From: Halococcus sediminicola
GTDB lineage: Archaea; Halobacteriota; Halobacteria; Halobacteriales; Halococcaceae
Direction of reading: 5' to 3'
DNA length: 64,000 bases
Assembly: GCF_000755245.1 (NCBI RefSeq)
Contig: NZ_BBMP01000024.1
Coordinates: 1 to 64,000 of the forward strand
In this document: positions 18,368 through 28,400 of the stretch, piece by piece
Position numbering within the stretch: the stretch's first letter is position 1
Layout of the letters: each line of letters begins with the position of its first letter
The notes under the pieces: generated by a model
The model's input: only the letters and a program-made list of their open reading frames with translations
What the model was told of the DNA's origin: nothing
Databases searched by the model: none
Program-made: the position numbers and the translations under genes

Positions 18368-19300
18368 CTATCCAAGTAGATCTTTAACCTGATCGACGTC
18401 GTCCACCCCGACGATAAACGGCGAGGCGCGGTTGACGACTTCGGTCACGCTCAGTTGTGGCTCGAAGGCGTCCGGGAACGGGTTCAGCGAGGCCGACCCG
18501 GCGGGAAGCGGCTGGTTGAGCGTCCGGAAGTAACTCGCGTGGCGGGCCTCGATGGCGAGGATCTGGGCGGCCGCTGCGAGATACTCTTCGGTATCGACAG
18601 CGGGCGCGGCGGCGGTGTAGGCCCCAGCACCGGTGTCTTCGAGCGCCTGCGCGATGTCGACGAACTCCTCGAAGGTTTCGTAGGGGAACTCGAACTCGAC
18701 GTCGCTGGCGAAGTTCGGGTCCTCACCGACCTCTTCGAGAACGCCTTCGAGCGCCGTGACATGGGTCTGTTCGTGGTCGCGGACCTGTTGGAGCCGTTGG
18801 AACGTCGAGTAGCGTATCGACGGATTACCGTCGAACTGCGCTGCGGTGTCCGAGCGCTCGACTTGGTGTTCATCCAACCGACCGCCGTTCTCGTCGCCCT
18901 TGGTGCCCATCTGGCCGACCGGAGCGGTCCCGGCCGCCTCGGTGTAGAAGGTCGATTCGAGGCGTTCGAGCAACAGTGCAAACTTGACGATCTGGACGTC
19001 GTCGAGTGCGCCGTAGCCGTTGGGGTTGCTGTCTTCGTAGTCCGAATCCGAGTACGGCTCCTCGGCGTGGGCCGCGGCCGCCGAACCGCTCCCGAGCGCG
19101 CCGAGGGCGGCGGCTCCCGCCCCGACCTTTGCGGTGTTGGAAAGAAAGCCGCGTCGTGACGGTGCGAAGTCGCTTAGCTGTCCCACGATGTTGGGACTCG
19201 CTTGAGTGAACTTCGTGCTGTCTGTATTCTTGGAGCTATCGGGCGTGCGTTCGCTATTATTATAGTCACGTTTCATTGGTAGTTGTGCGGTTTCGCACAT
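18368..19300 (-). CDS. Tat-exported ferritin-like domain protein
   Basis: 310 residues from ATG 19300. A TATA-like TATATTAT lies 28 nt before this ATG, which fits a leaderless haloarchaeal transcript and favours it over the upstream frame to 19396; ATG 19276 is an alternative. The N-terminus contains a twin-arginine signal (S-R-R-G-F-L-S) followed by an Ala/Gly-rich hydrophobic stretch. The mature part has ferritin-like helices with E-x-x-x-x-F-Y-x-E-A, an H-E-Q-T-H pair and E-A-R-H-A-S-Y. It is probably a secreted metal-binding or oxidative-stress protein. Confidence 0.88.
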   Translation of the reverse strand: MCETAQLPMKRDYNNSERTPDSSKNTDSTKFTQASPNIVGQLSDFAPSRRGFLSNTAKVGAGAAALGALGSGSAAAAHAEEPYSDSDYEDSNPNGYGALDDVQIVKFALLLERLESTFYTEAAGTAPVGQMGTKGDENGGRLDEHQVERSDTAAQFDGNPSIRYSTFQRLQQVRDHEQTHVTALEGVLEEVGEDPNFASDVEFEFPYETFEEFVDIAQALEDTGAGAYTAAAPAVDTEEYLAAAAQILAIEARHASYFRTLNQPLPAGSASLNPFPDAFEPQLSVTEVVNRASPFIVGVDDVDQVKDLLG

Positions 19301-19325
19301 GCTATTTTTCTTAGCGATAGATAAT

Positions 19326-19334
19326 ATAGCCGTA
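19326..19334 (-). promoter_or_regulatory. TATA box of the ferritin-like gene
   Basis: TATATTATC on the minus strand, centred about 25 nt before ATG 19300, the canonical distance for a leaderless start. Confidence 0.5.
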
Positions 19335-19593
19335 GCATGGACATCAATGGTTGTTGGCCCAACGGGGACACGTATGCGATTGATACTCATACTCATCGTG
19401 ATGTTGGGGAGGGTTGTGCGCTAACCCCGACACCTGTATCAACGAACGCCTCGGTCAGCTCTCACCTCTCGCATCCGCTTTCTCTCCCTTCATTCACCCG
19501 CCGATACCGGAGTGGCAAGGATCGAGACAAAGACGACAGATCCGCCTATTTCTCTCCCCGAGTTTCATAGTCGAACCCGAAGAGGGAGTTCAT

Positions 19594-20186
19594 ATGGCAA
19601 CAGTAAGCGATGGATCGAGTCGAAGCGACCAATACAGGTTCATTATCACAGCAGCAGGGACCCGGTATGCGACCGTGGCAGTCGGTCTCATCCTTGGACT
19701 TCCGATTGTTGCCTATCTATCGGGGAATACGACGATCCTGTTCTACGTCCATATTGGGCTGGCGGCGTTTTGGTTCGGGACCGATTTTTTCTTTCGCTAC
19801 GTGCTGGCACCCGCAATTGAAGAGTCGGGTCCAGAGACGGCTGTCGCTCTTATTCCGAGCCTCTCTTCGAGATTAATGGTTGTCGGTGAGTCGCTGACTC
19901 TCGGAACTATCGGTTCGGGAATCGGACTCGCTCACCGTCTCGGATATCTCGCTCCTTCGACTATCTGGGTTTGGGGGCACTCAGTGTCGCCGTCGTGATG
20001 ATCTTCATCGCCTTCGTCCCACTTCACCACTCTCAAACGCAGATGCTCATTGAGCTTGATGGCCCAAAACCGGATAGTGAGGTGGTCACGAGACTCAACG
20101 CGACGGCTATGCAGTGGCTCATGGGAATGACCAGCCTCTTTCTGGTCATTTTGGTCATGATGGTTGGAATGCGTGGACTGATCTGA
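19594..20186 (+). pseudogene. Four-helix membrane protein gene with a frameshift at a G5 run
   Basis: ATG 19594 follows a purine-rich GAGGGAG. Three hydrophobic helices are read in frame to about 19970, including A-A-F-W-F-G-T-D-F-F-F-R-Y. At the G5 run 19973-19977 the frame must slip by one base to continue as A-L-S-V-A-V-V-M-I-F-I-A-F-V-P-L and a final helix ending at 20186. Unslipped, it stops at 19998. It is either a recent inactivation or a homopolymer error. Family not named with certainty (CopD/DUF2269-like layout). Confidence 0.6.
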
Positions 20187-20314
20187 TAGCGCGAGACGAG
20201 GGTAGTACGCGAACGCAGCGAGCGCTTGATCGGTGCTCGGGGGTACCGACTGAGCGTTTTTCCGAACCGGCGTCGGTTTCGGTAGGGAGAAGCGCGCTCG
20301 CGGACAGGGATCGC

Positions 20315-20859
20315 CTAGCTATCGTCAGCCGGGCTATCGCTTTGCGTATCCTTGGAGTCCGGGTCTGGATTCGTATTTGAAGAATCCGGGTGCTCGTTTG
20401 CTGCCTTAGTTGCCTCTGGAGCAGGCGCAGCCCCTGGTGTCGTGTCCGTCCCGAAGAGGCCGTCGCCAGAGAGGCGGGCGGTGACCGTTTCGCCGCGAGC
20501 GAGCTCCGGCAGCACGAGCACTCCGGCTTGCCCAGATACTCCGAGGTGAGCGTCCCGCCCTCGCGGTAGTAGCGATACAGATATGGGCCGTGTTTTTCTC
20601 CATCGGTCATACACTTGCAGGTCTCGTCACCGCAGGTCACCATCTCCTTGACTACCGTTCCCTGTCCCTCGGACGAACCCTCGACTGGCTGGGCTTGCTC
20701 GGGGAGTTCGTTCTCTCCAACCGGCCGCTGGGACCACTCGATCAACTCGTCGAGATACTCGCGCGTTTCCGAGAGCGTCTCGCTGTCCTGTTTCGGCAGT
20801 CCTTCGGCGAGATACTTCGGCAGCGACGGTGGCGCTGTCGGCGGATCCTCTCCGGCCAT
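20315..20859 (-). pseudogene. DUF6788-like gene with a frameshift
   Basis: From ATG 20859 the frame gives a good N-terminus ending V-T-C-G-D-E-T-C-K-C-M-x-D-G-E-K-H-G-P-Y-L-Y-R-Y-Y and T-S-E-Y-L-G-K, the Cys-rich core of DUF6788. At about 20527 the sensible reading moves to another frame (A-G-V-L-V-L-P-E-L-A-R-G…) that ends at 20315 in an acidic tail S-P-A-D-D-S. The unshifted frame becomes basic and non-protein-like. Proteins of this family are common on haloarchaeal plasmids and viruses; function unknown. Confidence 0.6.
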
Positions 20860-20864
20860 GATAC

Positions 20865-20912
20865 CCTTATGTACAGTCGAAGAGGCATAAGCCCATCAAG
20901 AGTTACACAAGG
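20865..20912. repeat. 48-bp inverted-repeat element, copy 1
   Basis: Starts CCTTATGTACAGTCG and ends AGTTACACAAGG, so the ends are near-inverted repeats. It lies directly upstream of the DUF6788-like start. Copies of the same length class lie at 24357-24403 and 40393-40440. Confidence 0.5.
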
Positions 20913-20982
20913 CGAACCCTACACCGCTCAGAGTACGAATCCACCACCTCGACGCAACCATCTCTCCTCTCTGATTCGCGGC

Positions 20983-22005
20983 TCAGCCGCTTTCCGCCCC
21001 CGGCTCGAACGTACTGGCGGGCGAAAATTCGGTCAACTCTTCGATTTCCTGTTCCAGGCGCTCGACTTCCTGACGCAGGACATCCGCTTCGGGGTCGTCG
21101 CTGACTGCCAGTCGGTCTTTGAGTCCCTGCAAGCGCGTCTCCTTACGCTCTTCGTCGACTTCTGCCTTACGGACGTACTCGCTCTCGCTCACGTCGTAGA
21201 TCGCCGATTCGGGGACGGAGACCACATCCATCGCTTCCTCAACCTTGCTCCGGTCGACGCCGAGTAGCTGCTGGCGGTCGATGCCGGTTTCCACGAACGC
21301 TTCGAGCACGTCCTCGTCGTCTTTGAGCGAGCGATTTCGGCGCGTCGTTCGCTGGACCGACCCATACTGACCGTGCAGCGGTCGGTCGTGCCCGACGCGC
21401 TCTAAGAGCACGTCGGCCACATCCTTGCGCAGGTCGTTCGCGTTGCGCTGAACGTCCGACAACAACGTATAGAGGTTGACCAGCACGGGCGTCTCGACGC
21501 TTTCGAGTGCGCTCATGTCCTCGCGTTCGAGCGCGTCGATCAGCAAGAGCATGTCCGAATAGACGTCGATGTCCGGCTCCTCACGCTCTCGATCCTGTTC
21601 ATCGCTCGTTTCCGCGCCCGCGCCCATCGACAAGTGTGGTGCATCGTCCAGCACTGCGCTCTCGTCGGCCTCGTCGAGTTCGGTCAGCGTGTTCTCGCGT
21701 TCGTCGAGCACGTAGCGCGGATGGAGAGCGAGCACTGCCGCGTACGGTTCGGCTTTCGGCGGTAGGCGTTCGAGTTCGTAGCCACCAGTCGCCTCGCGTG
21801 CGTGTTCGGCGAGCGCCTCGAACTGCTCGCGTTGCAGCGGTTGAGAATCGCCCGAATCGACGTCTTCGATGATGATGCGCTGGTTCTGTACGTCGGTAAT
21901 GTGGAACCGCTTCGAAGCCAGCGGTGTGATCAGCGTCGCCTCCTCGGGGAGTTGCTCACACCGCTCGATCAGCGTGCCCCACGTCGCGCCGAACGGAATC
22001 GCCAT
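20983..22005 (-). CDS. Uncharacterised protein with C-terminal coiled coil
   Basis: 340 residues from ATG 22005 (M-A-I-P-F-G-A-T-W-G). The ~82-codon upstream extension is basic and not protein-like. The N-terminal ~90 residues form a compact domain (T-L-I-T-P-L-x-S-K-R-F-H-I-T-D-V-Q-N-Q-R-I-I-I-E-D). An acidic linker follows, and the last ~60 residues are a predicted coiled coil rich in E, R and L. Not assigned to a family. The leftward direction and plasmid-type neighbours suggest an accessory-element protein. Confidence 0.75.
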   Translation of the reverse strand: MAIPFGATWGTLIERCEQLPEEATLITPLASKRFHITDVQNQRIIIEDVDSGDSQPLQREQFEALAEHAREATGGYELERLPPKAEPYAAVLALHPRYVLDERENTLTELDEADESAVLDDAPHLSMGAGAETSDEQDREREEPDIDVYSDMLLLIDALEREDMSALESVETPVLVNLYTLLSDVQRNANDLRKDVADVLLERVGHDRPLHGQYGSVQRTTRRNRSLKDDEDVLEAFVETGIDRQQLLGVDRSKVEEAMDVVSVPESAIYDVSESEYVRKAEVDEERKETRLQGLKDRLAVSDDPEADVLRQEVERLEQEIEELTEFSPASTFEPGAESG

Positions 22006-22150
22006 ACTCCGACTCAGAGACCCACAGTCTAAAGAGCCGTGGCCACACACCGGACTCCGAGTGAAAACCGTCCTCTTCCGTATTCCGTGTCCATCGACCG
22101 TCGGTCGTGAGGCTCCCAGCTCTCGGAGAGAAAGAGAGAAGCTACTCTGC

Positions 22151-22300
22151 TCAGGGGCTGATCTCGTAGTATGCGATCTCCTCTGAGTCGCAGAGGGGGC
22201 ACGAATCGGTCTCCGGTTCGACGTTTGCTCCACAGTTGCGGCACTCGACAACGTACTCCTGTGTCGAGCGTGAGAGCATCCGTTTGACTGTCTGTATCAT
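22151..22300 (-). CDS. Small zinc-ribbon protein
   Basis: 49 residues from ATG 22300. One CxxC pair (C-R-N-C-G-A-N-V) and a second (C-P-L-C-D) form a rubredoxin-like zinc ribbon, a common small haloarchaeal protein. The upstream frame to 22411 lacks protein character. Confidence 0.7.
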   Translation of the reverse strand: MIQTVKRMLSRSTQEYVVECRNCGANVEPETDSCPLCDSEEIAYYEISP

Positions 22301-22675
22301 GAGAGAGAAGGAGAGCGCGACAGCGCTCTTTCGAGGTCCGAACCTGCGGTCCTCAGCGTGGATAGCTCCCAACCAGTTATAGAGCCTTCCCAAGCGGACT
22401 GAAAGTGGCATCTCAAAATAGTGTTTTCACTGCCATAGCAAAGAATACAAGACTCATCCAACCGTTCAAAATTGAAATATAATAGTAATATATGATCAAA
22501 TCAGGGTTGGATTTATCCGGCAATTATAACTGGTTCCGGTTTCAGTGGCCATGCACGGAGCACGCCCCAGCAGCCATACGGGTTCTTCCACGGTAATGGG
22601 AGCGCCGTGCCACCTCCTCTTGACGGGGACCCCCCCCCCCCTGTTTTGGCACGCCTTCGTGGGAGGCATTCAACA
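22301..22675. other. Intergenic region with an A/T-rich promoter patch and a C10 run
   Basis: No gene is visible. An A/T-rich stretch at 22470-22500 may hold the promoter of a neighbouring gene. A run of about ten C at 22631-22641 lies 35 nt ahead of the HTH_10 start. Confidence 0.4.
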
Positions 22676-23389
22676 ATGAACGCAAGCGTTGGGGAGTCCG
22701 AGGAGCCAATAGACGACACTGACCGACCGGCGAGTCTCATCGCCGAATACACCGTCGAGATACCGAACTGGCGTGACATCACGAACGGAGCCTCCGGAAT
22801 GCAGTTCACCCTCGAACAGATGGTTGCCTGTGATCCGGAGACGGTAGCGGCGACGTTCTGGGCTGAAGCTGGCGACTTCGACGCCTTCGAGACCGCACTC
22901 CGACAATCCAACTCGATAACCGACGTGACAGTCCTCGACGAACAGACCGACGGACGAACACTCTACCGAGTGCGTCTTCCTGCCGCGGAAACCACCTACT
23001 GGGCGTGGATTGACCTCGGCGGCGTCTTGCTCGGTGGAACCGGAGCGAACGGGAGCTGGACACTCCGGATGCGGTTTCCGAACCGTCAAGCGCTGCGCGC
23101 TTACCGCAAACACTGCAAGGAGCACGGGATTTCCTTCAGGCTGAAAACACTTCGTAAGGGCGGATCGTCAGAAAAGTGCCCCAAAATGACTACGCCTCAG
23201 TACGAAATGCTTGAAATGGCCGTTGGGGCCGGCTACTTCGAGGTGCCGCGCGGAATCACATTGAGCGAACTCGCCAACAGCTTCGAGATCTCCGACCAAG
23301 CCGCTTCCGAGCGGCTGCGACGTGGGCTCTCAAACATACTTACTACCGCTACATACACAGATCACAAGCAGCCAACTCAGAGGTCTTAG
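22676..23389 (+). CDS. HTH_10 transcription regulator, third copy
   Basis: 237 residues from ATG 22676 (M-N-A-S-V-G-E). The sensor-like region has L-I-A-E-Y-T-V-E-I-P. The C-terminus reads M-T-T-P-Q-Y-E-M-L-E-M-A-V-G-A-G-Y-F-E-V-P-R and then F-E-I-S-D-Q-A-A-S-E-R-L-R-R-G. It is more diverged from the 8659 and 9566 copies than they are from each other, judged by the linker and sensor region. Confidence 0.87.
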   Translation: MNASVGESEEPIDDTDRPASLIAEYTVEIPNWRDITNGASGMQFTLEQMVACDPETVAATFWAEAGDFDAFETALRQSNSITDVTVLDEQTDGRTLYRVRLPAAETTYWAWIDLGGVLLGGTGANGSWTLRMRFPNRQALRAYRKHCKEHGISFRLKTLRKGGSSEKCPKMTTPQYEMLEMAVGAGYFEVPRGITLSELANSFEISDQAASERLRRGLSNILTTATYTDHKQPTQRS

Positions 23390-23390
23390 A

Positions 23391-23540
23391 GAGGTCCGAA
23401 TCCGTCTACGGAGTCGAATCGCTCATGTCGTGAGGTTTCACCCGAGATGGATAGCGCCATCCGCTATCTGATAAAGACCGATTCGAACACAACTATGCTT
23501 CCACCCGTTATCGGGACTCAAGTTAGAACGTATGGCTCAG
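23391..23540 (-). pseudogene. Vestigial promoter and first codons of a DUF7351-like regulator gene
   Basis: On the minus strand this stretch matches the upstream region and first codons of the gene starting at 52360. Shared features are a GTTCTAACTT block, a TTTAT box, GATAG…CTATC, then G/ATG-AA-…-CAC-…-ATG with M-S/T-D-S-T. The copy here has TAG as codon 7 after the second ATG and runs into the end of the HTH_10 gene. It is a truncated paralog, not a working gene. Confidence 0.65.
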
Positions 23541-23642
23541 AGGGTCACGTCTAGAGAGCCGTGGGCGGCACACCAAATTTCGACTGTAATCCGGCGATTC
23601 GAGCGTCCTGCCACCTGAAAAGAGTCGATTCCCAGTGGTCGT

Positions 23643-23873
23643 TCATTCGTCGGTTGGCGTGATGTAGACCTGCTCGTCGACGACGTAGATGTAGCCGCGG
23701 CTTTCGAGCTGGGCGAGCGCTGTTTCGGCGTCCGCTTCGCTGAAGCGCTCAACATCGGTGATCACGTCGATGGCCTCGTCTCTCGGGAGGTTTTCGCCGA
23801 TCCCGCCGGCCGCGTCGGTCAGCAGCGCAAGCGTGTCATCGGCGAACGGCGGTATCCGCCGCCCTTCATCCAT
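23643..23873 (-). CDS. Small winged-helix-like protein
   Basis: 76 residues from ATG 23873. The fold pattern is P-R-D-E-A-I-D-V-I, then F-S-E-A-D-A-E-T-A-L-A-Q-L-E-S-R-G-Y-I-Y-V-V and D-E-Q-V-Y-I-T (wing). It resembles the small haloarchaeal winged-helix proteins of unknown target. Confidence 0.6.
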   Translation of the reverse strand: MDEGRRIPPFADDTLALLTDAAGGIGENLPRDEAIDVITDVERFSEADAETALAQLESRGYIYVVDEQVYITPTDE

Positions 23874-23922
23874 ACCTGTTCTTCCAACCAGCCGTATATG
23901 AATCTGTGTCCGTCACTCGGGG

Positions 23923-24020
23923 TTAGAGCTCGTCAAGGTACTCGATGCCTTCTTTCGAGACGTTCGCCTCGGTGATCGTCTCGGGTAGCCAATCGGGTCC
24001 ATCCTCAGGTGCTTGTTCGC
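23923..24020 (-). pseudogene. C-terminal coding remnant
   Basis: The last ~30 codons of a minus frame have protein-like acidic composition (E-D-G-P-D-W-L-P-E-T-I-T-E-A-N-V-S-K-E-G). The upstream part does not. Possibly the tail of a lost gene. Confidence 0.3.
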
Positions 24021-24356
24021 GCCATCCCCATCGTAGGGGTGGAGTTTCTCCGCTCAGGCCAGCACCGACCGCTCGGCATTGATATCCACCCTGAATCACT
24101 ATGAGGCTCCGTGACAAACAAACAGATGGGTCTGTTAAAGCATCGACAGGCCCCAAGCGTCAGGAACAACCCCCTCCCCAACCACCACTGTTCCGCTGGA
24201 GTTCAGTCGACTCCCATTGGCAGCGGTTCGGCGGGCATCTGTCCCGCTCGAACCGTTTGCCGAGAGTGAATGATTCTTCAGCCTTTGCGTTACCGAACCG
24301 TCCATACGTTTTGGTTTTGGCGGTCGAATCGGCCCGCTGTCGGCGATGTCATGTGC

Positions 24357-24403
24357 CCTTATGTACACTCGTCGCCGGGCAAGGCTAGCGAATGTACATA
24401 AGG
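24357..24403. repeat. 47-bp inverted-repeat element, copy 2
   Basis: CCTTATGTACACTCG at 24357-24371 is inverted as CGAATGTACATAAGG at 24389-24403, 14 of 15 positions matching. It has the same size and outer bases as copies at 20865 and 40393. Confidence 0.55.
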
Positions 24404-24517
24404 CAGACCTCGACGAACGGCTGGGTGCACGCTGTGCCGACTACGTCGAGAGATTCGGTCCGATATCTACGCAATTTCACCGATGGAATGAAGTACCGGG
24501 AATCGAGTTACGGCACC

Positions 24518-24673
24518 ATGTCCGAGTGTCTGAACGGTGGCGCGTTCGTCACCGAGCGGTACGTACGGGTGTTCGCCCCGACCGGCATGGAGACGGTGCG
24601 CGTCTGTCCCGACTGTCCGGATATGCTTCGAGAGAAGGGTGGGGTACGCGAGGCGAAATCTTCCCGGCAGTAG
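24518..24673 (+). CDS. DUF7563-like zinc finger with a lost cysteine
   Basis: 51 residues from ATG 24518, alignable along its length with the protein at 9405. The first pair, C-L-N-C in the paralog, is C-L-N-G here; the second pair (C-P-D-C) remains. Zinc binding is probably impaired. No HTH_10 gene follows. It is perhaps a decaying orphan. Confidence 0.5.
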   Translation: MSECLNGGAFVTERYVRVFAPTGMETVRVCPDCPDMLREKGGVREAKSSRQ

Positions 24674-24916
24674 CTCGGTAGCCGACCACGCCGCGTCAAG
24701 TTGGGCAACGAGTGCCGAAGCGTCCGTTGCAGGAAGTGGCGCTCGTGTTCGAGAGAGATTGATGCTGATCTTCGGAATTCACGCATCACAAATTGTCGTC
24801 TCGTTGAAATCGGCGTGCGAATACAGAGAGTGGATTCAGCAGAGAGGTCACCACAGACGGAGTTTATCTCAGCACAGACGGCCCAATTTGTGAGGTCAGT
24901 GTGTTGGACCGTTATA

Positions 24917-25249
24917 CTATCGGCCTATGAGTCCCAGTATCCGTTTGCGAACGTCATCGGCTGAATCATATGTTTGGTCATCAGTTGAAGCGAGTACGTC
25001 CGCCAGAGATTGCTTGCCACCCTGAGTTTCGAGTTCATACTCGCCATAGGCCTCAACCAACTCATTTGTCGTGGCTGGATAGTCGTGCGATTTGAGCGCT
25101 TCATCAAGGTCACCAAGCCGCTCAGCTGGATCATCGCCCATCGGTTCCTTCTCATCGCCGCGGGTCCGGACCTCCTCTACCTCCCGCTCGCGCTGGCGCT
25201 CCTCTTCACGATCCGCTTGCTCATCTCGTCCTTGTTTATTGTCTGCCAT
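24917..25249 (-). CDS. DUF5789 family protein, second copy
   Basis: 110 residues from ATG 25249 (M-A-D-N-K-Q-G-R-D-E-Q). Charged helical N-terminus, then L-G-D-L-D-E-A-L and H-D-Y-P-A-T-T-N-E-L-V-E-A-Y-G as in the copy at 3647. The start is chosen by matching the paralog. Function unknown. Confidence 0.8.
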   Translation of the reverse strand: MADNKQGRDEQADREEERQREREVEEVRTRGDEKEPMGDDPAERLGDLDEALKSHDYPATTNELVEAYGEYELETQGGKQSLADVLASTDDQTYDSADDVRKRILGLIGR

Positions 25250-25452
25250 ATACCGCAGTAGGGTATCCAGGCGGATAACGGTAGGGCTGGCTATCAGAAG
25301 GACTATTTTGAACACACCGTACGATCACCCCCTCCAACCAAATCCATCGAAAAACATTTGCAAGATACGCGCCCTGTATCTCGCACGCTGTTTCTGACAT
25401 CTAGCGAGGCATATGCCAGAAGAATGTCCAAGGAGTTCTACCAAACGCCATA

Positions 25453-28400
25453 CTAGCTGTTCACCCCGTCGAGAGACGCCTGTTCGCTACTCCAGTCGGT
25501 CGAATCACAACCGATCTCGACCGGCCTGAGAGCGGCGAGACCATCCTCGACGGCATCTTCATCGGCGTCAGTCGCCGGGTGTTCGACGTCGCCGAATCCA
25601 TATCCGTAGTGACTCTCGATGAATCCCCGCCAGCGCTCCAGCCTCGGCAACGCGGCGAACACCTCATCGACGTCGACCGACCCGGCGAACAGCTCGTACT
25701 CTGGGTCGAGGCCGAGATCGAGCGCGATCTCGTAGAGGACGTCATCCCACCGAGAGGGAGGCGTGAGCGCGCTCTCGTCAGTTTCGGTCGTTCGTGGGGC
25801 ATCGACGCCGGCGAGTGGCGACCACCACGGGATGATCCACGCTCGCCACTTCTTGTGGCCACCATTCCCGACCGATTCGACCATGCCGAGCGCCGCCAGT
25901 TCCTCGATGTTGCGGGTATAGGAGCGCTCGGAGATACCCGCCCGCTCGACGATTTCCGAGGCTCCGAGCGGGTCGTCAGCCACCAATAGCGCCTTCAGCG
26001 CCTTCTGCATCGTCGGCGGCAAGGATGGGACGAGCCGCTCGGCCGGGAGCTGAGCCAGCCCGTGAGCGACATCACTCGGCCGAAGCGATTGTGTCGGCGA
26101 GCGCGCTTTCCCCAGCGAGAGGAGTGCTTCGGCCAACGCATACGGCGAGCACCGACCCGCCTCCTCGCCGAGCGTCGCGCTCGCCAGACGAACGAGTTTA
26201 CGGCGCTCGTCGGCGTCGAGAGCCGCGAAGCCCTTGCGCTCGGCGTGGCGGTCGATGACCCGGCGTAGTGCTCCGTAGGAATTACCTTCGACGACCGGGA
26301 TTTCGAGGCTGACGCCGCGCTCGACGCCCTCCTGGATGGTCTCGCGAACGTCGTTGACCTTCGAGGCAATGGCCCGCTGGACGTCGTCGCGGAACGTCGA
26401 GGCGGTCGGTCCCGAAATCACCCATGAAGCCGTGAGGTCGGCGGTCGCGTCGGCGTCGAACTCGACGCCCATTCGGTGTTTGAGCTTGTCCACCCTCTCC
26501 TCGTAGAGCATCCGATAGACCGAGTGAATCCCATAGGAGGCGTTCTTGGGTACGGTATGCTTGAAGAAGTCGAGGAAGCCCTGATACCGGCGCTCACCTG
26601 CTCGAAGTTTCTTCGTGTCGGGAACCCGGATATGAATCGTCACATCGACGCCGACCGCCCGATAGAGATGGGTCGCCGAGGCGAGCAGGCCGTGAGCATC
26701 CCGACAGAGCTCGCTCCATTCGGTTGAGTCTGCGTCATCGATTTCTCCGAGTTTCGAGAGCAGCAGCCGGCGCACCTCGCCGAAGCGCTCACGGAGACCG
26801 TCGTATTCCTGTTCGTCCTTGCCGAACCAGCCGACCTGCGCGCCCAGCCGGAGCACGTCCTTCGTGGCATCGTCGAGCGCGCCGTCGTACAGCTCGTCGA
26901 GGTCGTCACCGACAGCCGACGGCGTGAGTACCTTCGAGAACATCTTCTTGCTCAGTAAGGTGGATGTGACGCGAACCAGCGTGTGGAGGGGGCCACCCCA
27001 CTGGGCGACGACCTGCACGTCATCTTCGAAACAGGAGATATAGCTCACCTTCCCGTTCTCGAACGGCTTCACGGATTCGTCGACGAGCGTCACGCCCTCA
27101 GTACGACGCCCAGCGAGGAGGCGTTCGTGCATCTCCCATGCGTCGAGGCGGCCGTCAGGACCGTCGAGCCATTGCACATACCCATCTTCGGAGGCCTCAC
27201 CAGTTGCAGCGAGCCAGTCCTCAGCGGTTGGAGCGCTCACGGGCAGAGAGCGCTCCGAAGACGAGGAACGAGAGGGTGACGAAGAGGAAGGCGACGCCCC
27301 CGCACCAGCATCCGCACCGCCGCGACCGCCACCGCAACCGCTTCCGCCGCCACCGCCGGCGGATGGGGGGCTATCTTCACGGTTGGCCCAACACACTATA
27401 CCTGTTGAACCGTGTCGGGTGCCAGTAAGACGGCCATCGAACTGGCTTTGCTCAGGATGGAAAACACGATATTCCGGGCCGACAAGCTCCTGTGCGGCCG
27501 TTCCAGTTTCTGTGAGCGAGACGCGATTGTATTTCGGTCGGTCATCGACGTCGAGGAGACCGTGTTCGTCGGCGAGCTCGCGCACATAGCGGTCGATAGC
27601 GCCCTCCGAAAGCTGGATTTCCGAATCAGCCTTGAGGTCACGCACTTCGCGCTCGCCAGCCGGGTCGAGCGCCGCGAGTAGCCGGAGACGGCCACCGCTG
27701 GGGGCGAACTCCCCCACAATCTCCCACGCCGACGAGAGAGCGCGCTCGCTCGTCTCAGTGGGGGCTGGTGCCCGGTGGTCATCCCCGGAGTCAGTAAGAT
27801 GTTCGTCGTACCAGTCGGGGTGTGCGCGTTCGAGGTGGGCGTCGAGTCGTGGCGAGCAGATGAGCTGGATATCGACCACTTCGGCGAGCAGCGCGAGCGC
27901 GTCGAGAGCGCGTGCAGCCGTCCGCTCGTCATCGACTTCCTCCCACGCAGGGCCATCAAGGCTGAGGACCGTCGTTGGGGTTTTGTCACCGGCGTCGAAC
28001 AGCGGGACAACCGTCTCGCCGAGAGCGTCGAGGCCGGTCGGCGCTCCCGGGAGGTCGCGCGTGCCGAGTTCGAGTATCTCGTCACGAGCGTAGTCGTACA
28101 GTTCGTGCTTACGATCACTCAACTCGTCGGGATCGACGTCGAAGTATGAAATAGCGAACTTCGCAAGGGCGTCGTTGAACGGATGCGCGGGCGTGTCTGC
28201 GCCCGGCGCGGTCCCAACGCCGTGGGTATCGAAAAGGTCGGCCGCAAATCGATACGGCCGGTCGTCGCGAATGGTCCGGGGGTCGTACTGAACAGCGAGC
28301 TCGCGCGCGGTCTGCGTAATCACGGGGAGGACTGCGTCGAGAGCATCGGGAAGCCACTCGGTGAATCGGGGGCCAACCTGACGCACGATGGGCGTGTCGA

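Noticed and set aside
18455-19159. A 234-codon plus-strand frame opposite the ferritin-like gene
   Set aside because: The minus strand has the Tat signal and ferritin-like helices; the plus frame is its shadow.
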